Below are positions 56,902 to 64,000 of a stretch of DNA of 64,000 nucleotides, piece after piece. A program made the translations under genes and the position numbers. The stretch comes from Methylomicrobium lacus_A (lineage in GTDB: Bacteria > Pseudomonadota > Gammaproteobacteria > Methylococcales > Methylomonadaceae): assembly GCF_041897535.1 (NCBI RefSeq), contig NZ_CP169217.1, positions 2,294,001 to 2,358,000 on the forward strand, in the 5' to 3' direction. The notes under the pieces were generated by a model. The model was not told the origin of the DNA and did not search any database. It saw only the letters and a program-made list of their open reading frames with translations. The number at the start of each line of letters is the position of its first letter. Within the stretch, counting starts at the first letter, position 1.

Positions 56902-57213
56902 ATGAAAATTATTTTTTTGTTGGTGGGTTTCATCGCGATTCTTATCAAGAATCCTTTATATGCCTGCGATATTGTCAATAAAAGAAATGTTCACATAGAT
57001 GGCATAATAGGTGTAGCAGGCTATTGTTCAAACAATGGCGAAAAAATTGAATGTTACGATGTAGGCGAATACAGTGGCGGACTGACCTGTGATGGTCCGG
57101 AAGGAACCAACAGTGGCTACAATTTAACGGACTTGATCTATGCCGTTTGCGGCTGCTCGCCTGAAGATCAGGAAAACATTGAAGAGCAGATGAACCAGGA
57201 ACTTAATAAATAA
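56902..57213 (+). CDS. Small secreted cysteine-containing protein
   Basis: A 103-residue protein with a signal peptide (residues 1-20) and six cysteines in the mature part (including CGC near residue 85), able to form disulfides. It has an ideal ribosome binding site (AAGGAGG, 8 nt upstream). No family was recognised; the sequence is AT-rich compared with its neighbours. Confidence 0.65.
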   Translation: MKIIFLLVGFIAILIKNPLYACDIVNKRNVHIDGIIGVAGYCSNNGEKIECYDVGEYSGGLTCDGPEGTNSGYNLTDLIYAVCGCSPEDQENIEEQMNQELNK

Positions 57214-57299
57214 CTCCATTAGTAAGATAGGCAGACCTGGATAATAACATTTGGTTGGGGCAGACTCAGCGAGCCCAAACCTTGGAAAGGAGAAATACG

Positions 57300-57683
57300 A
57301 TGCCATCATGGCTCATATTTGCAATCATCGGCATTCTCGGCGGCATCTCGGCTGGCCTCTTCGGCATCGGTGGAGGCATCGTGATTGTGCCGGCACTAAT
57401 TTACTGGGCTGGTTTCTCTCAGCACATGGCAACGGGCACCTCCCTTGCAGTGCTGCTACCTCCTATCGGTCTTGCAGCAGTACTCGAATATTACCGGCAC
57501 GGAAACGTAGATGTGCGTGCTGGAGTCATTCTCGCCGTGACCATGTTTCTTGGCGCGTGGCTTGGCGCCTACCTCGCGAATCAGATGGAGGGGCCACACC
57601 TCCGCCTCCTATTTGGACTTTTTGTCTGCGGCCTTGGCGCGTACCTCGTGTATGGTGCCTGCAAGCGTCTCGGCTGGTTCTAA
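57300..57683 (+). CDS. TauE/SafE family membrane protein (single-domain form)
   Basis: A 127-residue membrane protein with four helices. GILGGISAGLFGIGGGIVIVPALI is the TauE/SafE hallmark, as is ATGTSLAVLLPPIGLAAVLEYYRHGNVD. It has only one of the two repeats found in full-length sulfite exporters, so it would need to dimerise. Substrate unknown; sulfoacetate, sulfite or other small anions are known for the family. GGAAAGGAGAAA precedes the start. Confidence 0.85.
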   Translation: MPSWLIFAIIGILGGISAGLFGIGGGIVIVPALIYWAGFSQHMATGTSLAVLLPPIGLAAVLEYYRHGNVDVRAGVILAVTMFLGAWLGAYLANQMEGPHLRLLFGLFVCGLGAYLVYGACKRLGWF

Positions 57684-57689
57684 AGCCTG

Positions 57690-57836
57690 GTAGGGGCGCA
57701 TTTGCGCCCCTTTTCGATGCTAAATCACATCAGAAACCTTGGCAAGCGGAATAGATTATCCTCCGAAATGCTTTAGAATAGCCCGAATATTCATCCGCCG
57801 TTCGAGCTTATTGAATGGTGCAGGTTGCGCCCCTAC
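57690..57836. repeat. 147-bp MITE-like element with GTAGGGGCGCA ends
   Basis: It starts GTAGGGGCGCA and ends TGCGCCCCTAC (perfect 11-bp inverted repeat). A second stem, GGGGCGCA-TT-TGCGCCCC, is at its left end. It shares GGGGCGCAT.TGCGCCCCTTTT.GATGC and TGATTGAATGGTGC-like stretches with the element at 61469-61574. Confidence 0.75.
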
Positions 57837-57931
57837 AAGGTTCTCCTGGATCGTTGTTATAATGGCGCTTTTCGAACATCCCGGGCCGCACCCGCTTCGC
57901 TTTACGCCATCAATTCAGAAGGCGCAGCGCA

Positions 57932-58333
57932 GTGATCAAAAAGGTTGGAGATACGGTTATTAAGCCGAAGCATCGTGCTTCGTGTCACTGTGGCGCTGTA
58001 GTGCTTGAGTTGGACTTGCCGAACGGTATTGTAGACCCACGCCATCATGACTGCTCGCTCTGTCGTCGCAAAGGGTGCGGTGATGGCGGCATCAGTCCCT
58101 CTTCCGGAATCAAAATCATCAAAGGCGAAAATGCCCTGCGCCTTTATCAATTCAATACTCTTACCGCGAGGCATAATTTCTGCTCGGTCTGCGGCATTTA
58201 TACGCATCATCAGCGGCGATCCAATCCGGAGCAATATGGTTATGACGTCGGCTGCCTTGAGGGCGTCAATCCCTTTCTGATCGAAAATGTTCCGACCAAT
58301 GATGGCTTGATCATCCTGCGGATCGGAGCTTAG
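57932..58333 (+). CDS. GFA family (CENP-V/GFA domain) zinc protein
   Basis: A 133-residue member of the GFA family, named for a glutathione-dependent formaldehyde-activating enzyme. The zinc ligands are C-x-C (CHC, about residue 18), C-x2-C (CSLC, about 42) and C-x2-C (CSVC, about 84). The start is a GTG. In a methylotroph a role in formaldehyde chemistry is attractive but unproven; most GFA proteins have no demonstrated activity. Confidence 0.88.
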   Translation: MIKKVGDTVIKPKHRASCHCGAVVLELDLPNGIVDPRHHDCSLCRRKGCGDGGISPSSGIKIIKGENALRLYQFNTLTARHNFCSVCGIYTHHQRRSNPEQYGYDVGCLEGVNPFLIENVPTNDGLIILRIGA

Positions 58334-58653
58334 CTTAGCTGAAGCTCAGCAAATCGCGCCATAAGTGCCGGGTTTCGTACTTCACCCAGCCAACAACTCT
58401 ATCCACCAAATTCTTTGTCCCAACGATGACTTATCGGATCGTTTTAAATACTTACATTAAGTTTTCATTAAAATAAACTTCGGGGCTCCGGAGCTTTTCT
58501 CTCGGAATGACTGTCCATACCAGCACAAACCAACGACTGTACGCCGCGCGCTAATCTATCCGAATGCCATTCGCTTGATTTTTAACGAATCGCACACGCG
58601 CAAATGCAGAACAATAAATAACGAAGTTTGTGCGGATGAGGCTAAGAAGGGTT
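58334..58653. other. Intergenic region before the CapA-like gene
   Basis: About 320 bp with no recognisable gene or RNA. The middle is AT-rich (around 58435-58490) and may hold the CapA promoter. The only ribosome binding site noted is the AAGAAGGG just before 58654. Confidence 0.4.
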
Positions 58654-59946
58654 ATGAACTCCAGATACCACCGACGAAATACGAATTGGCATAAACCCAA
58701 GACGCGAAGGGATTTCCTGAAATTAACCGGGATCACGGCGTTTGTCCTGGGGATGAGCCATGCGCAGGCGACTACGGCCAGGAAAGACATGATGCCCGAC
58801 CCGGACCCTCCCTACCAGACGGCTTATCGTAATAGCCAGACGATCACGCTGTTTCTGTGTGGCGACGTGATGACCGGCCGCGGTATCGACCAGGTGCTGC
58901 CCCACCCTGTGCAGCCGCGGATTTATGAATCTTATATGGCCTCCGCCCAGGGTTATGTGAAGCTCGCGGAGGAAGCCAACGGCCCTATTCCGAAACCGGT
59001 CGACTTTGCCTATATCTGGGGAGATGCGTTTACAGAGCTCCGGCGCACTGCCCCCGGCGCCCGCATCATCAACCTCGAAACGGCAGTGACGACCAGTACC
59101 GAATACTGGCCAGGCAAAGGCATCCATTACCGGATGCATCCGAAGAACATCCCTTGCATTACCGCGGCGAAAATCGACTGCTGCATGCTGGCCAACAACC
59201 ATGTCCTGGACTGGGGGTATGACGGCTTGACGGAGACTTTAAAGACTTTGTCCGGCGCCCATCTGAAGGTCGCGGGGGCGGGCCAAAACCTGGCGGAAGC
59301 CGAAGCGCCGGCGATTATCGAAGTGGCGGGGAAGGGACGGGTGCTGGTGTTCGCTTTCGGCGATGAAAGCAGCGGCATTCCCTCGCGCTGGGGCGCCCGC
59401 GACGACAAGCCGGGAGTCAATTTGCTGCCGGATTTATCCGAAAGCACGGCGAGCCGTATCGCCAAGCGGATCTCGGCCCTCAAGCAAAAAGGCGATTGCG
59501 TGGTGGCCTCGATACACTGGGGCGGCAACTGGGGCTACAGGATAGCCAATGCCCAAAGAGAATTTGCGCACCGGCTGATAGACCAGGCCGGGGTGGACGT
59601 GGTGCACGGCCACTCATCGCACCATCCGATGGGCATCGAGGTCTACAAGGACAAACCGATCCTGTACGGCTGCGGCGACTTTCTGAACGACTACGAAGGC
59701 ATTTCAGGCTACGAGGAATTCCGCGGCGATCTCTCGCTGATGTACTTTGTTACCCTGGATTTGGAGACGGGAAAGCTGGTCGGCTTGAAGATGACGCCGA
59801 TGCAAATCAACCGCTTCCGCTTGAAACATGCACAGGCTGATGATGCTCTCTGGCTGCAACAGGTCCTGGACAGGGAAAGCCAGAAGCTGGGGGCGAGGAT
59901 CGAACTGGTCGATAAAGGCAGGCGTTTAGCCTTGTTGGTCAGGTAG
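58654..59946 (+). CDS. Tat-exported CapA-like metallophosphatase
   Basis: A 430-residue protein. The N-terminus has a textbook twin-arginine signal (TRRDFLKLTG followed by a hydrophobic run). The mature domain is of the CapA / poly-gamma-glutamate synthesis type, a metallophosphatase fold with motifs FLCGDVMTGRGIDQ, NLETAVTT, MLANNHVLDWGYDG, SIHWGGNWGY and GHSSHHPMG. CapA proteins act at the cell surface in capsule formation, but this gene has no capB/C neighbours. AAGAAGGG precedes the start at 58654. The stop codon TAG is the first part of the element shared with 61469-61574. Confidence 0.87.
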   Translation: MNSRYHRRNTNWHKPKTRRDFLKLTGITAFVLGMSHAQATTARKDMMPDPDPPYQTAYRNSQTITLFLCGDVMTGRGIDQVLPHPVQPRIYESYMASAQGYVKLAEEANGPIPKPVDFAYIWGDAFTELRRTAPGARIINLETAVTTSTEYWPGKGIHYRMHPKNIPCITAAKIDCCMLANNHVLDWGYDGLTETLKTLSGAHLKVAGAGQNLAEAEAPAIIEVAGKGRVLVFAFGDESSGIPSRWGARDDKPGVNLLPDLSESTASRIAKRISALKQKGDCVVASIHWGGNWGYRIANAQREFAHRLIDQAGVDVVHGHSSHHPMGIEVYKDKPILYGCGDFLNDYEGISGYEEFRGDLSLMYFVTLDLETGKLVGLKMTPMQINRFRLKHAQADDALWLQQVLDRESQKLGARIELVDKGRRLALLVR

Positions 59947-59953
59947 TGCGGAG

Positions 59954-61468
59954 GTAACCGTTCACGCCCCCGAAGCCGAAGGCAAGCAAGCTAAAGCTGG
60001 GAATGGCAACCGGAAGGAGACATGCCCCTCCATCACCCCTTGCCAGCAAACCGTCCGCAGGGTCTGATAGACATTGACCTTGAGCCGCTTGCACGTCTCA
60101 ATCAGGGACAACATCATCGGCCGAAACTGATTGCCCCGATGTGATTGCGTGAAGAAGCTGATTTTCCGCCAAATGACATACGGTCGCAGACTTTGCTCCG
60201 CAGCGTTGTTCGTCATCGGCACGCCTTGATATTTCAAAAACGTCCACAGCCGTGGGCTGTCGCGCAAAAGCTTGCGACAGGCGTGGCCGGTGCGCGTATC
60301 GCCATGGGTCGTTGCGGTGCGTTCCAGGGTGGCTTGAAAATGTTGGCGTAAGCGCTGCAAACGCCTTCGGTACAGCAAGGATTGGCAACCGCTGTGCTGC
60401 CAGCGCTTGCCGCAGTGCACCACCAGGCGGGCCAGGCGCAACAGGTAAGTGCCGTCTTCCCCGGCTTGTCCCGAACGTCCGGAGATTTTCTCCAGGTTGC
60501 GGATGATGTGTGCCCAGCAGTACTGATGCCGGTCGGCGTCATAATCGTTGTAAGCGCCGTGCCGGTCGGTGACCAGAATGCCGTCGAAATCGCCCAACAG
60601 TTCCCGGGCCGCCTGTTTGCCGCGCGAATAATGGGTCATAAAATAAGCCGCCTGCGGCGTGCTCAAGGACCACAGCCAGTAGCGGCTCTTCCCGCGAAAA
60701 TGGCTGGTTTCATCGGCGTGAGCCACGCCTGCATCACGCACCTGGTCGCCAATCTGTTGGTAGACGGGCAACAGCCAGTCGATCACCGGCGCTTGGGCTT
60801 CGCTGATCGCGCCCAAGCTGAAATCCAGCTGCCACTGCTCCGCCAACAGGCTCTCGATTTGACGCAGACTCAAGTGGTATTGGCTGTTCAGCAGACTGAT
60901 CCAGGCGATCAAGCCGGGGCCCATTTGCCCGCTCGGCACGTCGTCCGGCAAGGCCGCGCGATGACGCGCCTTGCACTGTCTGCAACACCCGCTATAACAA
61001 CGGTGCTCGACCACTTGGTAACGCACTTCCGGCAAGTCGAAAACTTGATGTCGGCGATAGCCGTCCATGACGACCTCGCCGCCGCAAGCACACTGGCTCT
61101 GCGGATAATAATGTTCGATCCGATCCACCGCTGAGGCATCCAGCAAAGCGCGTTCGTGCTTGCCATGCCCCGGCTGCGCGCCTTTCGCACGCCCGGTCGG
61201 TTTTTTCGACGGCCGCTCTGCGCGTTGCTTGGGGCTGTCTTGCGACGGCGGCTTTGAGGAGTTCTCCGAATGCGTATTGAGCTGCTCTTCCAGCTCCGCT
61301 TGCCGTTTTTGCAGTTCGACCAAAAGCTGCCACAGCGCGGCAATGAGTTGCTGCGCTTCTTCGAGGCTCTGCGGGACTGGCGCCGGTTGACTGAGATCGA
61401 TAACGAGTTTTGACATATCGCAATTTTCTAACAAGCGGCCTGGCTTTGGCAAGGGCGTGAACGGTTAC
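59954..61468. mobile_element. Complete IS66-type insertion sequence (single transposase gene)
   Basis: A 1515-bp element bounded by a perfect 16-bp inverted repeat, GTAACCGTTCACGCCC at the left and GGGCGTGAACGGTTAC at the right. It is flanked by an 8-bp direct duplication, GTGCGGAG, at 59946-59953 and 61469-61476, the size typical of IS66. It carries only a tnpC-like gene, so it belongs to the one-gene branch (ISBst12-like). It interrupts the element whose remaining part is 61469-61574. Confidence 0.93.
59962..61416 (-). CDS. IS66 family transposase
   Basis: A 484-residue DDE transposase of the IS66 family. It has an N-terminal coiled coil (residues ~15-50), a zinc-finger-like block (CACGGEVV ... 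CCRQCKAR), and the catalytic DDE positions in HADETSHF, LVTDRHGAY and NNAAEQSLRPYVIW. No frameshift or stop is seen, so it is probably active. The start at 61416 (MSKLVIDLSQ) is typical of the family. No tnpA/tnpB genes accompany it. Confidence 0.93.
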   Translation of the reverse strand: MSKLVIDLSQPAPVPQSLEEAQQLIAALWQLLVELQKRQAELEEQLNTHSENSSKPPSQDSPKQRAERPSKKPTGRAKGAQPGHGKHERALLDASAVDRIEHYYPQSQCACGGEVVMDGYRRHQVFDLPEVRYQVVEHRCYSGCCRQCKARHRAALPDDVPSGQMGPGLIAWISLLNSQYHLSLRQIESLLAEQWQLDFSLGAISEAQAPVIDWLLPVYQQIGDQVRDAGVAHADETSHFRGKSRYWLWSLSTPQAAYFMTHYSRGKQAARELLGDFDGILVTDRHGAYNDYDADRHQYCWAHIIRNLEKISGRSGQAGEDGTYLLRLARLVVHCGKRWQHSGCQSLLYRRRLQRLRQHFQATLERTATTHGDTRTGHACRKLLRDSPRLWTFLKYQGVPMTNNAAEQSLRPYVIWRKISFFTQSHRGNQFRPMMLSLIETCKRLKVNVYQTLRTVCWQGVMEGHVSFRLPFPALACLPSASGA

Positions 61469-61574
61469 GTGCGGAGGGGGCGCATTGCGCCCCTTTTGGA
61501 TGCCATATCACGGCGAAAACTGAATATTCCACCGTTTGGACTGATTGAATGGTGCGCTGTGCGCACCGGGCTAC
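61469..61574. repeat. Palindromic element split by the IS, spanning the capA-pit junction
   Basis: The sequence GGGGGCGCATTGCGCCCCTTTTGGATGC after the IS resembles the 57690 element, and it ends TGCGCACCGGGCTAC. Before the IS inserted, the element would have begun GTAGTGCGGAGGGGG at 59943. Its two GTAG ends supply the stop codons of capA (TAG, 59944-59946) and pit (CTA, 61571-61573). Confidence 0.6.
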
Positions 61575-62683
61575 TGAAACTGGAACAACAAAGTCACCAT
61601 GCTCCAGGCCAAACCGCCGGCAGCCGGAATCGTCAAAACCCAGGCCCAAACAATCCGCTCGATGATCGAAAGTTTCAGTGCATGCGGATTCTTGGCAAAA
61701 CCTACGCCCATGATCGCGGTTGAAATGCTATGCGTAGTCGAAACCGGCATACCGAAGTGGGCGGCGGTCAGCAAAATGGTCGCCGAACTGGTTTCGGCCG
61801 CGAAGCCGTTGATCGGATGCAATTTGACCATTTTGTGACCCAGCGTTTTGATGATGCGCCACCCGCCTACCGCGGTACCCAGCGCCATGATCAGCGCACA
61901 CGTTAAGACAATCCAGCTATCGATGTCTTTTTCGCCTCCATCCGGCCGCAGGAACTCGGCCCAGGCCGGCAATTGATCGAGCGCACCGGCACTGTTGGCG
62001 GTAAAGATCGACAAGGCGATAATACCCATGGTTTTTTGCGCGTCGTTACTGCCGTGCGCAAACCCCATATAACCGGCCGAAAGCAGCTGGGCTTTGCCGA
62101 ACACAACATTGACCCATTTCGGACGCGCCGCTCGCGCGATTGCCCCGCCCAGGGAATTCATCCCGCTGATGATGGCCATCAGGCTGCCCATGATCACGAT
62201 GCCGAGCGAAAAACCCGCAATCGGCGAACTGACCATCGGGATCAAGACCTTCCACAGCAAGCCTTTGTTCTCGGTCCAGACCCCCGCAGTTTTCGACCAT
62301 ATCAACACATCGAAATTATTGTGGCCTGCCGCCAGCGCGGCGCCGCATAAGCCGCCGATCAAGGCGTGACTGGAAGAGGACGGCAGCCCCAGCGCCCAGG
62401 TAATCAGGTTCCAGACAATCGCGCCGACCAGCGCGCAGATCAGCACTTCGGAGGTGATCGTGACTAAGCCGGTATCGACGAGCCCCGACGAAATGGTTTT
62501 GGCCACCGCCGTACCCGAGAACGCACCGACCAGATTGGTGGCGGCGGCCAGGATCACCGCCTGGGTGGGCGTCAAGACTTTGGTGGCAACCACCGTGGCA
62601 ATCGAGTTCGCGGTGTCGTGGAAGCCGTTGATGAACTCGAAAACCAGCGCCGCCAGGATGACAAGCAAGAGCAGAGTCAGCAT
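61571..62683 (-). CDS. pit: Inorganic phosphate transporter, Pit family
   Basis: A 370-residue membrane protein with about ten helices. The signature repeats are FEFINGFHDTANSIATVVATKVLTP at the N-terminus and GFAHGSNDAQKTMGIIALSIF in the second half, both carrying the family GxxDxxN-like motifs. It takes up phosphate as a metal-phosphate complex with protons. It follows the PhoU-like gene by 10 bp in the usual Pit accessory arrangement. The stop codon lies in a repeated element. Confidence 0.94.
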   Translation of the reverse strand: MLTLLLLVILAALVFEFINGFHDTANSIATVVATKVLTPTQAVILAAATNLVGAFSGTAVAKTISSGLVDTGLVTITSEVLICALVGAIVWNLITWALGLPSSSSHALIGGLCGAALAAGHNNFDVLIWSKTAGVWTENKGLLWKVLIPMVSSPIAGFSLGIVIMGSLMAIISGMNSLGGAIARAARPKWVNVVFGKAQLLSAGYMGFAHGSNDAQKTMGIIALSIFTANSAGALDQLPAWAEFLRPDGGEKDIDSWIVLTCALIMALGTAVGGWRIIKTLGHKMVKLHPINGFAAETSSATILLTAAHFGMPVSTTHSISTAIMGVGFAKNPHALKLSIIERIVWAWVLTIPAAGGLAWSMVTLLFQFQ

Positions 62684-62693
62684 CGCAAGCCTT

Positions 62694-63323
62694 TTATGAA
62701 TTTTTTAAGACGATGTGATAGATGACATTGCCGGCGTCGCGGCAGCGATCGATCGCTTTTTCCAGGATTTCGAACAGATTCATTTTGATAAGGTAGCGGA
62801 TCGGATCGGATTCATCGGCATAGGCATCCCGATACAGGTCAAGGATTAGCTTATCCGCCTCGCCTTCAATCGTGTGCAACTGGTCGTTTAATTTTTTGAT
62901 CCGGTCCAGATCCATCCCGTGACGCAACTGTCCGACCATTTGCGCCAAGACGTCGCAGGCCTGTTGCAGCATCGCGGCACGGCTGATGAAATCGACATCG
63001 CCAATGCGCGCCAAGGCGATGGTGTAATGCTCCGCAAACTTTTCCACGATTTTAGGGATCTTGTAAAGCGCGCCGTTAAGGGCTTCGATATCCTCACGGT
63101 CGAGCACGGTCACAAAGGTATTGACCAATTCCTCACTGATCTGCCCGGACAGGTCTTTTTCCTGGATGCGAGCCCGTTTAAATTTATCCAGCGATTGTTG
63201 CGATGCCGGCGAACTCAGCAGTTCGATCAAGGCCTTGGCCGACGAACGCGCGGATTCCGCGCTGGCTTCGAGCAGGCCGTAGAATTTATCGCCTTTGCCG
63301 AAGATGGTTTGCAATGAGAACAT
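62694..63323 (-). CDS. PhoU-like (DUF47) Pit accessory protein
   Basis: A 209-residue, all-helical protein of the DUF47/TIGR00153 type, similar to PhoU and normally encoded before pit. Typical parts are FSLQTIFGKGDKFYGLLEASAE at the start and LRHGMDLDRIKKLNDQLHTIEGEADKLILDLYRDAY (metal-binding glutamates) in the middle. It probably modulates Pit activity or phosphate signalling. A candidate operator (TTGAATCA repeats) lies 84-116 bp upstream. Confidence 0.9.
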   Translation of the reverse strand: MFSLQTIFGKGDKFYGLLEASAESARSSAKALIELLSSPASQQSLDKFKRARIQEKDLSGQISEELVNTFVTVLDREDIEALNGALYKIPKIVEKFAEHYTIALARIGDVDFISRAAMLQQACDVLAQMVGQLRHGMDLDRIKKLNDQLHTIEGEADKLILDLYRDAYADESDPIRYLIKMNLFEILEKAIDRCRDAGNVIYHIVLKNS

Positions 63324-63406
63324 GTATTTTCCTTATTTATGATCTGTAAGGCATTTTGTTGTTTCTGCGCCCATTATCGCATAACACCTTGCTAATTTGA
63401 GAGGTT

Positions 63407-63439
63407 TTGAATCAGGATGATTCAACCTGAATTGAATCA
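63407..63439 (-). promoter_or_regulatory. Candidate operator with TTGAATCA repeats upstream of phoU-like-pit
   Basis: TTGAATCA-GGA-TGATTCAA is a perfect palindrome at 63407-63425, followed by a direct copy TTGAATCA at 63432-63439. It lies 84-116 bp upstream of the PhoU-like gene's start. No known box name was matched. Confidence 0.5.
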
Positions 63440-63676
63440 AGTTGCCGAGACAGACGAGCAAAGTCAGTCTCCTTGGCCGCTCCGATGCCTGAGCCATCTC
63501 ATCACACAGAGCCATGGTCAAAACCGGCCCCTTCGGCATCTTTATTCATTGCAACTTTAGCCTTTGCCGCATGGTCTTTTATACACTTTCAGGATAATTA
63601 AGTTCCTAAAAAGCAAAAAACGCTTTTGAAGATCGCCGCCTATCTGCCGAGAAAAGAATCTCAAGGGAAGGCATCG

Positions 63677-64000
63677 GTGATCACACTCAGCTTTTCAAAA
63701 TCGATTCTGAAGAGACGGCAGGACAGCATGCTCATAGCTTTGATGCTAGGCTCTATTCGTTTAGTCCGAGCAACGGCAAAGTGGAAGCGAGGCGGCTCGC
63801 CAACCCAACCTTCGCGCTATTTCCTTGCGTGCCTGCTGGCATGGGCCAGCATTTCGGTAGCGCTGGCCGAGAATGATTCGTGCGAGGAAACCGGCGAGAC
63901 GCATGTCTGGATCTCGCCCCTCAACCCCAAAGCCGATGAGCCGGTCAGGATCATGGCCGTGGCCACGGACGGCCCCGTGTCGGGACTGACCCTGGTCGAC
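63677..64000 (+). CDS. Start of a secreted protein (partial, runs off the window)
   Basis: An open frame of 108 codons from a GTG at 63677 to the end of the window, with AAGGGAAGG 5-6 nt before the start. It encodes a cleavable export signal around residues ~50-70 (RYFLACLLAWASISVALA), after an unusually long N-terminal extension; an ATG at 63728 is an alternative start. The mature part begins ENDSCEETGETHVWISPLN. No family could be assigned from the fragment. Confidence 0.6.
   Translation, partial: MITLSFSKSILKRRQDSMLIALMLGSIRLVRATAKWKRGGSPTQPSRYFLACLLAWASISVALAENDSCEETGETHVWISPLNPKADEPVRIMAVATDGPVSGLTLVD

Noticed and set aside
59962..61416. A CapA-pit operon interruption by a prophage
   Set aside because: Only one transposase with matching ends and an 8-bp duplication is present; no phage genes.

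Overview
The window reads as a contiguous piece of a gammaproteobacterial chromosome, moderately GC-rich, most likely from an obligate methylotroph or methanotroph of the Methylococcales type. That placement is an inference. It rests on gammaproteobacterial housekeeping proteins (DnaA, GyrB, hexameric GltA), on a clustered gnd-zwf-pgl set with a separate KDPG aldolase as used beside the ribulose-monophosphate cycle, and on overall gene style. No methane or methanol dehydrogenase gene lies in the window.

Layout. 0.1-5 kb: an EEP-fold hydrolase, an M20 amidohydrolase, an AlkB-like dioxygenase and the divergent pair amrB/amrS of the AmmeMemoRadiSam system; the third member, amrA, lies 34 kb away at 38.2-38.8 kb. 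5.2-10.8 kb: a histidine-decarboxylase-like PLP enzyme with an export signal, a 1010-residue secreted beta-propeller-type protein and a DUF5765-like membrane protein. 10.9-14.8 kb: gnd, zwf and pgl with a terminator. 14.8-17.6 kb: a membrane protein, a covalently flavinylated FMN-binding protein and a porin behind a near-perfect Fur box, suggesting iron-related redox chemistry. 17.9-20.4 kb: exeA/exeB. 20.6-24.5 kb: an MFS transporter, eda, gltA and a SemiSWEET sugar carrier preceded by two mutually exclusive hairpins. 24.7-27.3 kb: an unrecognised pair, a membrane coiled-coil protein and a soluble coiled-coil protein. 27.6-29.3 kb: an OprO/OprP-type phosphate porin behind two tandem Pho boxes. 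29.5-36.2 kb: the Anbu (bacterial proteasome-like) protease divergent from a transglutaminase/amidoligase, a circularly permuted ATP-grasp and an alpha-E protein, which is a predicted peptide-synthesis or tagging system. 36.3-38.2 kb: an AT-rich patch with two secreted proteins of unknown function.

38.9-49.3 kb is the origin-proximal core: mnmE, yidC, yidD, rnpA and rpmH on the minus strand, and dnaA, dnaN, recF and gyrB on the plus strand. Two parS-like sites are embedded in the 3' end of recF. No clear DnaA-box cluster was seen, so oriC is not placed. 49.4-52.7 kb: a TetR regulator with a large palindromic operator, an O-methyltransferase broken by (or phase-varied through) a C8 tract, a VanZ-like protein and a secreted protein. 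53.1-56.6 kb: TelA/XpaC with a small upstream gene, a PAP2 phosphatase and diacylglycerol kinase. 56.9-64 kb: a small Cys-containing secreted protein, a TauE-like protein, a GFA-family protein, a Tat-exported CapA-like protein, a complete IS66-type insertion sequence with an 8-bp target duplication, a Pit phosphate transporter with its PhoU-like partner, and the start of a secreted protein that runs off the window.

Several short palindromic or inverted-repeat elements (13.2, 44.2, 55.4, 57.7 and 61.5 kb) punctuate the intergenic regions; in one case the element ends supply the stop codons of both flanking genes.
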